DNA of 64,000 nt from Nectonema munidae (Eukaryota > Nematomorpha > Nectonematoida > Nectonematidae). The stretch is from positions 37,745-101,744 of the forward strand of contig JAUIRK010000787.1 of the NCBI GenBank assembly GCA_030549495.1, given 5' to 3'. The translations under genes and the position numbers were made by a program. Below are positions 23,001 to 35,023 of this stretch, piece by piece. The notes under the pieces are model-generated. The model did no database searches. It was given only the letters and a program-made list of their open reading frames with translations, and was not told the DNA's origin. Within the stretch, counting starts at the first letter, position 1. Each line of letters opens with the position of its first letter.

Positions 23001-26000
23001 ACCAACCATCTTTATTGGCAAGACGCCTAGAAAAGAGGGAACACAAACTAGAACTGTTTTCAGTGTGCGATTACAGTTCTTCCTTGGTTCCCATATAGTA
23101 ATCTTTGAGTAAATAAAATCGATTCCAATTTTGTCGATTATTGTGACCGGGGTGAACATTGTATGCTAGTCAATTTATAAAATTTTATCCCATTCCCAAC
23201 AAAGAATTGTTGAAAGTAAAATATCATATTCTTTCTGCACTTTCTTGTAATAAAATAGATACATAATCTGAGTTTATCGCGACGGCCCCTAGAAACATCG
23301 AAAGGCCAAAGAAAGAAATGTGACATCTGGCCATGCTTTCGCTTCATCTTTTTAACTATTGGTTTATATTGTATGCTTTTATCATATGGGCAACAATCAT
23401 AATGTAAACTTCCCATTGGAAAGTGTTTTTTTTTAGAAAAACGCCTTCTTGTTGAAAGCTGCTATTACTAAATGGGATTTCAAATTTATATCAAGATCTT
23501 TACTTTTTTTATAATCCTTGCACAAGTTAAACAATCTCAGATAAAATTTTGCACAGACACTGGCAAACACATACAGAAACCACCGTTATTGGTAGGACGT
23601 AGAAACAGACACGACGACACACACAAGCACGAAAACACACGAATCCATATACATCTATCTATATACAGTACACAAACACCGATATACACATAGGAAAGAT
23701 ATGAATATACAGGTCCTTGTATTTTCCAATTCGTGTGAATCTTTTATTTAGACATTTGAATACAAATGACTTTGTCACGATACATCAACAACTTCTGAGA
23801 TAAATCAAGGAAACTGCCCAATCAAAGTTTTTGATCCAAGCAAACCTTGTAAATAGGAAAAAAAGTTTTACCATATAAATGATGCACGGACATCTTTTAT
23901 GTATTTTCACCCGAAATTAATATTTAGAATTATAGTGACTAATTTTATTTATCCGTAGTTTATATAACCAAACAGTTAGTGCTGGACGCTTCTATCCTAC
24001 CTAAACAGGAATAGTTTGTGAAGATCGTATAAATTTCAAGACCGTTCTCATTATGAGAACGAGCAGTCAACACTATGGTCATCTTGTTCTATGGAGAAAA
24101 AAGAAAGCAAGAGTTTTTGTTGGTTTACAACTAGTATAAATTTGGAGTGGACAAAGTCGATCAAATGTGTCGCAACTATACTACTTACAAATGTAAACGT
24201 AGGTGGCCGATATCTGTGTATTCAATTATGTAGACATGGCTACTTTGAATACTTCAATCATTGTTATGAATATCTCTTCTCAAACATATTTTTCTGGATG
24301 TGGAAGTCGTAAATAAATAGTAAACTCTCTTTACTTTCAAGTGGATAAAATGCAATGAAAATCAGGGTCCAACTTATATAAATACCTTATGAAAGCTGAA
24401 GGCACTTTATTGGTGTTCAAAACAAGTTGAAGAAACAACCTTTTTCTGCTTATTTTACAGAAACAATCTCTGCAAGGAAGACTGTGAAGTTATATGAATT
24501 GTAAATATTGTTAATTTTCTTCAATATCTTTAAGTTTTGAAATTTCATTACAATAAAAATCCATGTTTATTGAAATCGCTGTACGTTTTTATAAAAGACC
24601 TAACAGGCTCAGCTTGGCCTTCCGAGGAATCTTTTTCTTCTTCTTTCCATTTATTTTTCAAAAGTAATACTACTCTTTTTATTTTTCAATTCTTTTTTCT
24701 TTGTTTCTCTATCTTTGGTCTTTTCAATATTAATAGTGTACTTCCTGAAATCTCTTTCAGCCACCACAATAAGGTACATATTTTGAAATAGTCTGATTTA
24801 AAATGAAATTTTTTAAGAATCTTAATTTGAAACCTGATATTGATTTTAGTATTTAATTTTTTCATTAATCGAAAAATCGACTTTATTTACTTTTAACTCA
24901 ATATTTATGATACAAAATCAACAATAAATAATCAGAAACACTGAGTCTAAATCAAAATTGTAAGAAATTTAGTGTGAAGATTGCAAAAAGGAAAACAGAT
25001 TTTATAGAAAGGAGAAATACGCAAACTTTGATTGGTTAAATCGTAATGACAAGTTCTCCTAGGGATAATCAATCAAACTCTTCTAACAAATGCTGGATGT
25101 CTAAGCCATAGAGTTCAAATATTATATCCATATATGATGTACATTGTTTCAATAATGCGTATACGATAAGATGTTATCATTTTCACAGAGTGATAGGGTG
25201 GAATTATGAGGTTCGTCTTTGAAATACGAATGAGTAAAGTTGGAGGATAATCTTACCAAATGATGATGTTGATAAAACAGATAGAGAAAATGCAAATTTA
25301 TTGCGGGGGAGATGGTTTTCAATCTGAATGCAAACATTAGCATTTTTCACTTCTCTCATATAGTATTAGAGGCTTTGTGTATGAAGAGATTTATTGGCTT
25401 CATATTATAGGTCGTTTGCTAAAACATTAAAACAAAAGTGGATCATAGTAATTTCTCTTCGGCAAATAACTTGCTGTGTAGTTGAGGGATATATGTTCTT
25501 AAAACCATCATCAGCAATCTACACTTATAGAAGACTGCTTTAAAACAAAAATTTATAAAACTTTCAAAAGGCTCACTTTAAGAATTGATCTGAAAATCGA
25601 AAGACGATTTATTTTATCTAGCATCTATTTTATGTTAAGGCGTTATTTTCACTATAAAGGATGAAATTTGAAGAAAAAAAACTGACAAATAGAAAATTAT
25701 TTAAACTTAAAATCAATTAGATTAGTTCATTTAAAACGTTAATTGAAAGCAGGATTCAGTGTTTAAAAAAAGAAAAATAAGGATAATCCAAATGTTGATT
25801 TTCAAACGCTATGATGTATACACTTGATTTCTCGTCTAGAAACTACAACTAAAGTTGGACAAGACAAAAAAACATTTGCTCGCGTGAATAGTATAGAAGT
25901 TAACTTTAACTTTTTTTTAATGAGGCAAATGAGTTTGAAAATATAAACGCGCTTATAGAAGTAAAGAATACCAATTTGCTTCGGAAAAAGGATAGCTTTC

Positions 26001-29000
26001 CTTCATGATAATCGCAGTGTTTACAAAATAAAGATATTGAGACAACGGCTTTCAGAAACGCATCACCAAGAATTTCAAGTCTTTCTAAGTTGAAACCATC
26101 GTTGCATTTAGCCGTTGTCAGAGCTTGGAGAATAGACCAAGGATTAGGAGCGCACTTCTGGGGAATATACTTAATGAAAATAAGTTAAATTAGGTCGTCT
26201 GTTAGGAAACATCAATAGAATGGTGAAGAAAACTTTACAAAAAAATAAAAAATTTAATGAATTTTTTAAGTAGCAGAATGTTGTAAAAGTACGTTAGAAT
26301 TAAAAATAAGTATAAAAAATAAAAAAAAGTAAAACAAAGCAAAAAAATTAATCGTTGATATCAAAATATAAAGTTAATATACCAAACTTAAAAAAGATTT
26401 AAGCAAAAAAATAGTAATGAAAAATTAAAGAGTACATCTAAGTATTCAAAGGATTCATTTGGCAAACTTTTTTGTATGTCGTGAAGTTTTTCCAAAAAAG
26501 AGTTAAATTTTGTATCTTCCAGATTCACTGAAGCCTCATCAATTATCATGTTCTTCGCCTAAATTTCAAAAAAAAATAGTAAAGATTATTTTTACTTTTA
26601 CTGTTAGTAAAAATTTTTTGTTTATGTTATCGATACATTTTTATGAGATGTTATATTTTTTATTGAATCATCTTTTCAATTTTGTAAAATATGTTTTTCT
26701 GTGTTCAAAGTTTTGATTTTGTGCGATCCCAAACGAGAAGACTGACTTCCTTACCCTGTCTACTATAAGGAATATACGAATATAGTTTTTATTCTAAAAT
26801 ATTGCAACTTAAAGTATGCACGTGTTCAGAGTATAAGGCGACTAAGGGTTTTTAAAATAATTCTGATGATTTAAGCCTCATCTTATACGATATACATTTT
26901 AAGTGTTATCCTTTCAACTATATTGATAAAATCCTTTACTAAATGGTGATTTTATCGTGGAATAAAAAATATATCCGAAACAAAGTTTGCTTATTTTGAG
27001 CTCATGAAGTATGATCTTCAAAACAAGATTGTTAATAAGATAGAAAGTAAAAGAGTAACAATTTACCGAAACAAAATCGAAGCAAGCGAAGCTCATACAA
27101 TTGTTTTCATTATCCGAGTCAGAACACAAAATCTCATCCGCTTGTTCAACGAGATCTAAAAGATGTCATCCAAAATGGATATTAAGAAGAGATGTACAGT
27201 TCAATTTAAGACAAACCTTCCTGCTTGACAGACAGAATTTTTTCTCTTTCTTTACAGGTAGCATTGTCAACGGAATCTGTCCATGAGTCCACTCTCGCAA
27301 AAATATCTGAAACATAGGAGATAAAGAGTTAAAAGAGAGGATGTGATTTTTCACGCAATGCATTATTATTTAGTCAAAGCTATGACGCTTGTATATTAGT
27401 GGTTACTCATTCATTTTTATCCAATCAAATATCTTAGTTTCTTCTCTTTCCTAGTAGGCAAAATGTTTCAAAAAATTAAACTTTTAATTTAGTTATTTGA
27501 ATAAAAAATGAGCCATTATGCTTTGTTTTACAATTTGTGCATTTCAAACAGTACAAACCTTATGAGCCATTATGTTTTTAAATATTTCCGTCCATACAAA
27601 AGGTATAGGGAGGGACAAGGAAATATAAGAAGGGCGTTTAACAGAAAAAAGCCTTGTTTGTGTTTCCCTATATACTTTCTGAAGAATTTCGATACGTTTT
27701 CTTTAGTGGAAATAACTTCCTTAACAGTTCTTGAGAGACGGCATTCAAAAAGAAATAATTGTATAGGTCATCATACTTTGCTCGACTGGTATCAATTTTG
27801 TAGATGCCTTTTGCATGATAAGCTTGGGTTAAAAGCGGCCACTTTTCTATATTTTATACTAAGACTAAAAATGTATAATCTATTGAACAATATCACATAA
27901 AAAATTTTTTTATAAACATTATATTTTTTAATTGATAATACTTTGCCACTTGCCCCCCCCCCCCTTTTTTTAGAGTCCAACTCTCTCTATCTCCTCCTCC
28001 ATTCAGTCAATACTCTAGCAGAATGATCAACATTAAGCAATCAGAAGATGTCCCCAATCCTATCTTCTCTTCTGTGTCGACCTCCGAAAAGGTTGATTCC
28101 CTCTCCGAGAGGATGGAACGCATGGAGATGTATCTACTACATCTTTCTAAGGGGAGCCTTCCGCTCCCGTTGATCCTCCCAAACCCGCTGCTTTCCCTTT
28201 GGACATCAAGCAAGAAGTTTTATTTAGATCTGTTCCTTCCCGTTACTCTCCTGAGGAGCTCGCTAGAAGACGAATCTTCCTTCCCCCTCAAGCAAGGAAC
28301 GCCAAGGACAACATGATTTTGGCACTTTTTCGCATAATAGAAAGGAACCTTGGTCTGATAGACTCCGCTGATATTCGGGAAGTAAATTCACTCAATGCAG
28401 TTGGGAGCAAGCTGCTCGCCAAATGAATGTCTCGGCCATGTCAGATCTAGGCATCCCAATGCCAGAAGTCAGCGTCCAGCCTAGAATTCCCTTTCGCCAA
28501 CCCGCGTCGTCCAACACGAAGACAACAACGCGCTTCAAACTTCCCCACCCTCCTCGTGGTTGGGGTGCTTCCAAACTGACATTGGGTCCCTCCAAGCGGC
28601 CTCCCCTTTTCCCCTTGAACCGCGTTCTACAACAACGCGCAGACGCGGCGGGGGCAAGAAAGAGTAAAAGATTTTTTAAAGTCCTCGCGGATATTTCCAA
28701 TATCCCCGAGGCCGGGGAAGTGGACTACGTTCCCTTCCCCGAGGATGCTATAAATCGGGCTCTCGATGAACTCGACACGGAAGACGCTCTCCTCCCAATC
28801 GTGGATGTCCAACCCACATTGGCGTCTCCTCCACAGCGCAGCGTGGTCATATCTACGCTCCCTGAGTCAAGTCTCCCTCCTCCTTTGGACAACGCTAGCA
28901 GCCGGCCCCGATCTCCTCAAATTAAATTTTTTTTAATTTAAAAAAATTAACTTCCCTTTTCCTCTTCATGCACCTTATGAAATGGAGCCACCCAATCTTC

Positions 29001-32000
29001 CACCCTTTGATTATGGATCCAATCTCGCTGAGCCTAATGAAGCTCCCACTCGTGAATCGATAGTGATCCCTTTCGATACACTACAAAAGACTCTCACGGA
29101 AGTTTTTGGTGAAGATTTTAATACCATTATGGTAAACCTTCCTACGATTCCTATTGAATCTCCTGTGGAACTGCCTGCCATGCTGGCCATTGAGGACAAT
29201 CCCTCACACATTATTCAGGAAATACGCAACGATGGACTAAGGGATGAGATAGGCCTGCGAAATGTGACAACCCTCAACTATCTCAATGAAAAGAAAAGAG
29301 TGTCTCCTAGAACCTGGAGAAACATTTTCACTCAACTACTCTCCTCAGAGGAAGAACCTGGAGCTCCAGGCGAACCAACAAGTACGACAGGGCAGGGTGA
29401 TGATTCAAGTAATCAAGAAGATGAAGAAGACGACGACATTTCAATTGCAGACGCTTCTCCGTTCAACAGTTGTACATTAGACGCCATTAAGCCTCATACG
29501 CTTCTCCAGGGTAATGACCTCAATCAAAGAACTTTCCATTGCGAAAGCTCAGTCTGGACGGCTCCTAAGGACCTCCGCTGCAAAAAGGTAAACAAAATTC
29601 TTAAGCATGGCTACAAGCCCATTGTCATCTCAGGCAAAAGCTTTTAGACTTTCTCTCGTTGGATGCAACCTAATCCTGCTCAACAAAATTTCATTCAACG
29701 ACATGTCATTCCTACATTAACTACCCAACAAGTAATCAAGCCAACCAATAAACCGCCAACAATCACATCACCTGCATTCATCATTCCCAAGGGAAAGAAT
29801 CAAGTACGTCCCAGGACTCAGGAGTTCTGACTCTTCCTACAAATTTGCCTGCAAGCTAGACCTAGCCTCTGCTTTTTATGGCATGCGGATTCATCCCGCC
29901 TACCTAAGATTGTTCGGCTTCTCAATTCATGGCAAGAGTTATCTTTTTCAAAGGCTTCCAATGGGAGCAAATTTTGCACCAGGAATTCTACAACTGGTAC
30001 TCAGTAAGCTAATCGCCACTTTCTTAGAAAGACAAAGTGAATGCAGCATCACTGTCTACCTAGACGACATCCTCGTTAGAGGAACCTCATGGGAAGTCAC
30101 GGTAAACTTTACCCAAGCCTTCACCAATTTTCTGGAGAAGGAATGCAATATTTCCATTAACAAGGACAAAAGCTCCCTGGTTCCTTCAGAAAGGATACAG
30201 TACTTAGGCCTCTTGTTAGATCTTCAAAGCAAAGCCATCCAGTTGCTACCGCAAACTAAAGAAAAGTGCAAGCTTGCACTTCACCGAGTAAGGCACAACC
30301 GAAAGGCATGTGCAAAAGACAGGAAAAAACTTGCTGCATGAGCCTACCTTAACTATTACTTAGGGACGGTGTCATGCCGCTTCAAGAACATATCATGGGG
30401 ATATGGTAACGAAGAAGAAAACCAGACGGCGAAAGCATATACTGGAAATTTCTTGAAACAGGGATCAACGAACCAATTCCGTTCTTCCAACCCTCGCTGT
30501 CAACTTCACAGATATACGTAGATGCTACCCCTGGAGCAATAAGTATAACTACGCGAAAATATGACATTTCAATTCCCTTTCCTTCAAGACATCCCATCCA
30601 CATTATGGAGATGATGGCACTCATGATCGGATTACAATGGAGCAAAAAGAATTGCAGAATAATATCAGATAACAGTATTGCAATTCAAGCCTTTAGAAAA
30701 CAAGGAAGTAAAAACCTCTTCATTGATTTAATCATAAAGTTTTTAGACACTCAGCTCAAGAACTCAAGGGAAGTCTGTTACGTAGACACTCATCTCAATC
30801 TGGCAGATCGACCATCAAGGAGCCAAAGGTTTACATGGTATCCAGCTATATAAGCACCCTCCTCACCCAGGAAAAAACTATATTTTGTATGTTTCTTTGA
30901 TAGGATACTCCTATATTGCAAACCAATTCTATTTTTGTTTTTGTGAAATTTACTTTTAATAAAAATCAAAAGTTGGACCCCAAAAAAAATGTAAAAAGGA
31001 AGTTCTTAATAGTTCATCTAATAATGGGTTCTCTTTTTTTACAGGTAGCATTGTCAACGAAATGCGTCCATGAGTTAACTTTCGTAAAATATTTTTTACA
31101 AATAAATAACTTCTTCATCGCCTTTTAAGCGGATGAAAAATTGTTGGTAATTAAAGCGATAAAACAACCCAACACTGACAAAATTTTTGTGTAAAAAGAA
31201 ACCTGGTAATTCTTTATCATTGTTCAAGATGTGTTGTGTATTGCTAGTAGTAGATTCAATGGTCTTATTATATTCTGTACCCTGTAACAATTGCAACTAA
31301 ATTTAAATCATTGCAAAAGCGAAGGAAGAAATACTTTATCAAGGCCACTATCCGCATCATTCTCAGGAATTTTGTAAATATAATTGGGACTCTTGGAATT
31401 GAACAATCCATAGTCAAGATCAGGATATCGAGATATTTTGCTACCATCATTTGAAGGCATCGAACCAACACCACACTCCTTATTAAACATCTTTTTCAAT
31501 TCTTCAGCAATGCAGAAGGAATTCAGGCGAAAGAGAACAGAAGGCACTAACACTAATTGTCTCCAAACTCCTGCAAGAATGGGATGAATAGCGCAAAATT
31601 CACTCACAAACTTTCCCTTGCGATGGCTATCGTTGCTTTTTGAATTCTTTTTTCTCGACAATAATTTACCATCTCTTAAAAAAGAATCGTTTAATGAATG
31701 TGATAAGTTGAAGAAAACAAGTCCATGAAATTTGAGCACAATTTCAATACAAAAAATAATTGTTTGGATTCACAACAACTAAACACATTGGATCTTCGGA
31801 GCATCTCTCTTATTAAGGTATTTAGTGGTGCATATTTGTTAATAGGGTAAAAAAACATTACCATTATAAAATTCTTTCCGAAGCATTTTTGAGTGTGACA
31901 GGGGCGTAAGTAAGGTTGGTTAGATACTGGGTTTCAAAACTCAGGGTCTTGGGTTCGATCCCCCCATCAAGCCTACTTTAAACGTAGTTCGATACACGTG

Positions 32001-34972
32001 GTGCAATTGTCCCTTTTCGATGAAAACACCCCACGGTACCTTTATCTATAGTATAAAAAATAAATTATTAACAGAAAATTAAAGGCTGGTCAAGGATTTT
32101 AATCCAAAAATTTAATAATATATTTTTCAATTTTCTGTTATAACTATTTTTTGTACGGAAACACATATGATGTTTTTATAAATATAATTAATACATTTCT
32201 TACAATGTCTTCTGCATAAAAAGCTAAAGTTTAAATATATAGTAGCGTTTTTGAACCGGGGATCCGATGAGCACTATGTTTTCTGAGAAGCTTCTAGGAA
32301 CTCGATGATAAGATAGGGAATAAATTTACATCTGAGTTTGGAGGAGAAGAGGTGTGATTTAAACAAGAAGATGGTGATAAATAGTTAAAATGGAAAAATT
32401 AAAAGTACTTACATTGAAGCGAAACGTGGGAAAAGGAAATCTAATCGAATATTTGAGTGTTCTGTTTTTAGAAGTGGTTGGGTGAGATCAGTTATTTGGA
32501 GATCGTGCTTACTTTTATAATATTCGGCGTAAGTGACATTTGATCCAAACATCGTATCCGTAACACGATCCTCAGTGAATCCTAGCACGAAGAAGAACTC
32601 CTTATTCACAGGCTTATACATTGGATAGATCACAGCGTCTTCAAATCTAAAAATGTGAAACATCACAAATGAGTATGCAAAATAATCGTATATAGCTTAT
32701 AAGCCAAAGATAGCATTTTAAAATCATACTGTTCAAAAGTCACTAAAATTTAAAGAGTTTAATTATTTTTCATCTTGAATAAAAAAATACATTTTTTTAA
32801 TCTTCAAAATGACTTTAAGGATATATTTTAATTTGAATTGAAAAGTTTTTTAATTAAAATAAATAAATTTAGTGTAAAGTAATAAAAAAGAGGTGCGGAA
32901 ATGAAATATAAATGCTGACTTTAACATGTCCCCTCGAATTAGACTAAACACAAAAAATGAAGAGAATGAAAAAATATATTTTTAAAAGGGTACCATAAAA
33001 ATTTAATTTTTGCAAAAACATTTCAAAGAATTTTTAACGTTCCTCTCAAAGCATAAAAATTAAGCCACACAAAGATAAATGAGAAAATTTCAACTGTAAT
33101 GATGATAATAATAATAATGATTTATTTCCACGTGTTCTACTTGGTAAAATTGGGTGAATTATCGAAGTGTGACAGGTGACATCCTCAAAACTCATAAAAA
33201 GAAAAATATTATTTAGTTTACATTAGCTTTCATATAGACATATATTATATTAAATAAATCAAAAATCTATAAATTTTTTTCATTCTAGGTTTGCAAGAAC
33301 ATCCAATAAAAAAAGCGAGAAAAGTAAATAGGAAATTTTATTTAAATAAGAGATAAAATAATATATTTCTAAGTATTATTTTCATTTATAAGAATAAAAT
33401 TGAAAACAAATTATTTTATTTTTTAGAAATAAAGTTGTGTTTTTAAAATTGTACTCTTTATATCGATCGAGAATGTAAAAAAAATTTTTTAAACATATTT
33501 TGAATATTCATTATAAAAATATATAATTATTATATTTCAAATGAAAAATATAGTATACATTTGAGAAAAAAAGTTATATATCTTTGTAATATATTCAAAG
33601 GTGTTGGAAACTTCATTGAAACATTTCAAATGCATTAAGACTCTTAATATTGATATTAGTTCTCAAAAGAACCTATTTCTTCGAACGTGATTTCTATTTG
33701 TACTACTGTAAATCTTGAATTTTTACTACATTTCGTAGATAAAATCGTAGCGCGGAAGAATTTTAAATTTATGTCTTGTTTTGAAAAGTATGGATTTTAA
33801 CCCCTCAAATAAAAATCATATTTCAAGAAACAAGGATAACATTTTCTTCAAACAAATGTGACATATGTTATGAATGATCTTTTACTTGTTTATGCCAAAA
33901 TAAAAATTTATTTTGCATTTAATTAAAATCAAAAATATTTCGTTTTTTAATGTATGATCAAATTTTGAAAAAAAATTGTTTTTATTCTAATGTTTTTAAA
34001 AATGGGTAGATTTAAAACATTATTTTGTAAAAAATAATCGAATTAATAGATCAAATGGGCAAATATTCGTGAAAATTTAAAGGTTTACAGTATTAAAGTG
34101 GGTCAACAACAATGTTAGCGAAATTGAAATTTTGTGATGGACCAGCCAATAATAAATTCGCTATCGATCCCTTTGATTACGCGGATAAAATCTCTACAAA
34201 CTACAGTTATATCACAGGTCTATAATCTTTAACAATGACTATAAATGTACTTTGTGAAAAACTAATCATCATTAAAAAGAATTATATTTAAAAAAATATA
34301 TTTTATACCTCTTTTCATCAAGTTTATACGGTTTTTCGTCTGAATAAACACTTTTTGATTCTGCTTTGTTTATCTTCTTAGGAAAATCTGAGAGCGAAGA
34401 CACGACTTCTTTAATATACACCCAATCAATCCCACCAGCTTAAAATTTATAAAATCTCTGAAGTAAAATTTTTTATCAGAAAAATAAAATTTTAAGAATC
34501 GAAGAACTGGACTTAAAAAATTTAAGGTTTTGAAATAATACAATGAAAGGGAAGAAATATTTGTTAGAAATTGTTTAGTTAGGTTAGATGAATAAAGGCT
34601 TTCAAAAAGAAGGTTTTCACATGAAAGTTTTTAGGAATCAACATGCTCTATAATCTTACAAGAAAATACAATTCAATGGAATGCTCTTTACATGAAATTA
34701 CACTCCCCCACCCCCCATTTGAAAGAAAAACAGAGCGTTCATTTTCAACACATGTAATAATAATAATCGGTTTTACGGCTACCTTCCCAGCTAGGGTCTA
34801 CCCCAGTGTTTCCCAAACTGTGTGTCGCAAAAACTTTCCAAGTGTGTCGCGAGATTTTTAAGAAATAATAAAAAGATAAAAAAAAATATTTTTATTTTTA
34901 AAAATAAAAAAAAAAATTTTTTTAAAAAAAAAAAAAAAAAACAGTTATCCCTCAATTAACACGACTTCGACC

Positions 34973-35023
<51 letters not shown>

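Larger units (their letters stand above)
27950..30860 (+). mobile_element. GC-rich retroelement with RT and RNase H, antisense in a Dicer intron, degenerate
   Basis: A 2.9-kb block contrasts in composition with its AT-rich surroundings. It carries a gag-like region (28023-28941), an acidic second region (28982-29647), a reverse transcriptase with YLDD (30057-30068), and an RNase H whose end reads [14 protein letters not shown]. An in-frame stop follows 29647, and the frame shifts around 29830 and 30341. No LTR pair, tyrosine recombinase or integrase was recognised. The RT/RNase H style ([22 protein letters not shown]) is nearest to DIRS-like or other unclassified retroelements. Class assignment is uncertain. 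Confidence 0.8.
27307..31202 (-). other. Dicer intron, 3.9 kb, holding a retroelement
   Basis: The donor is GTTTCT (read at 31202) and the acceptor CAG is at 27307. The intron contains the second exon-like copy (31029-31094), a GC-rich retroelement on the opposite strand (28023-30853) and a Merlin-like transposase fragment (27508-27900). Confidence 0.65.

Noticed and set aside
23472-23693. Plus-strand ORF ending in His/Thr-rich sequence
   Set aside because: The last third is CACACA simple repeat; nothing else supports a gene.
25149-25343. Minus-strand frame with a good donor, considered as an extra Dicer exon
   Set aside because: The neighbouring exons join directly in phase as RSKL|VSNA, matching other Dicers, so no exon belongs there.
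28392-28812. Minus-strand ORFs of 102 and 61 codons
   Set aside because: Shadows of the retroelement's plus-strand gag-like region; they have no motifs of their own.
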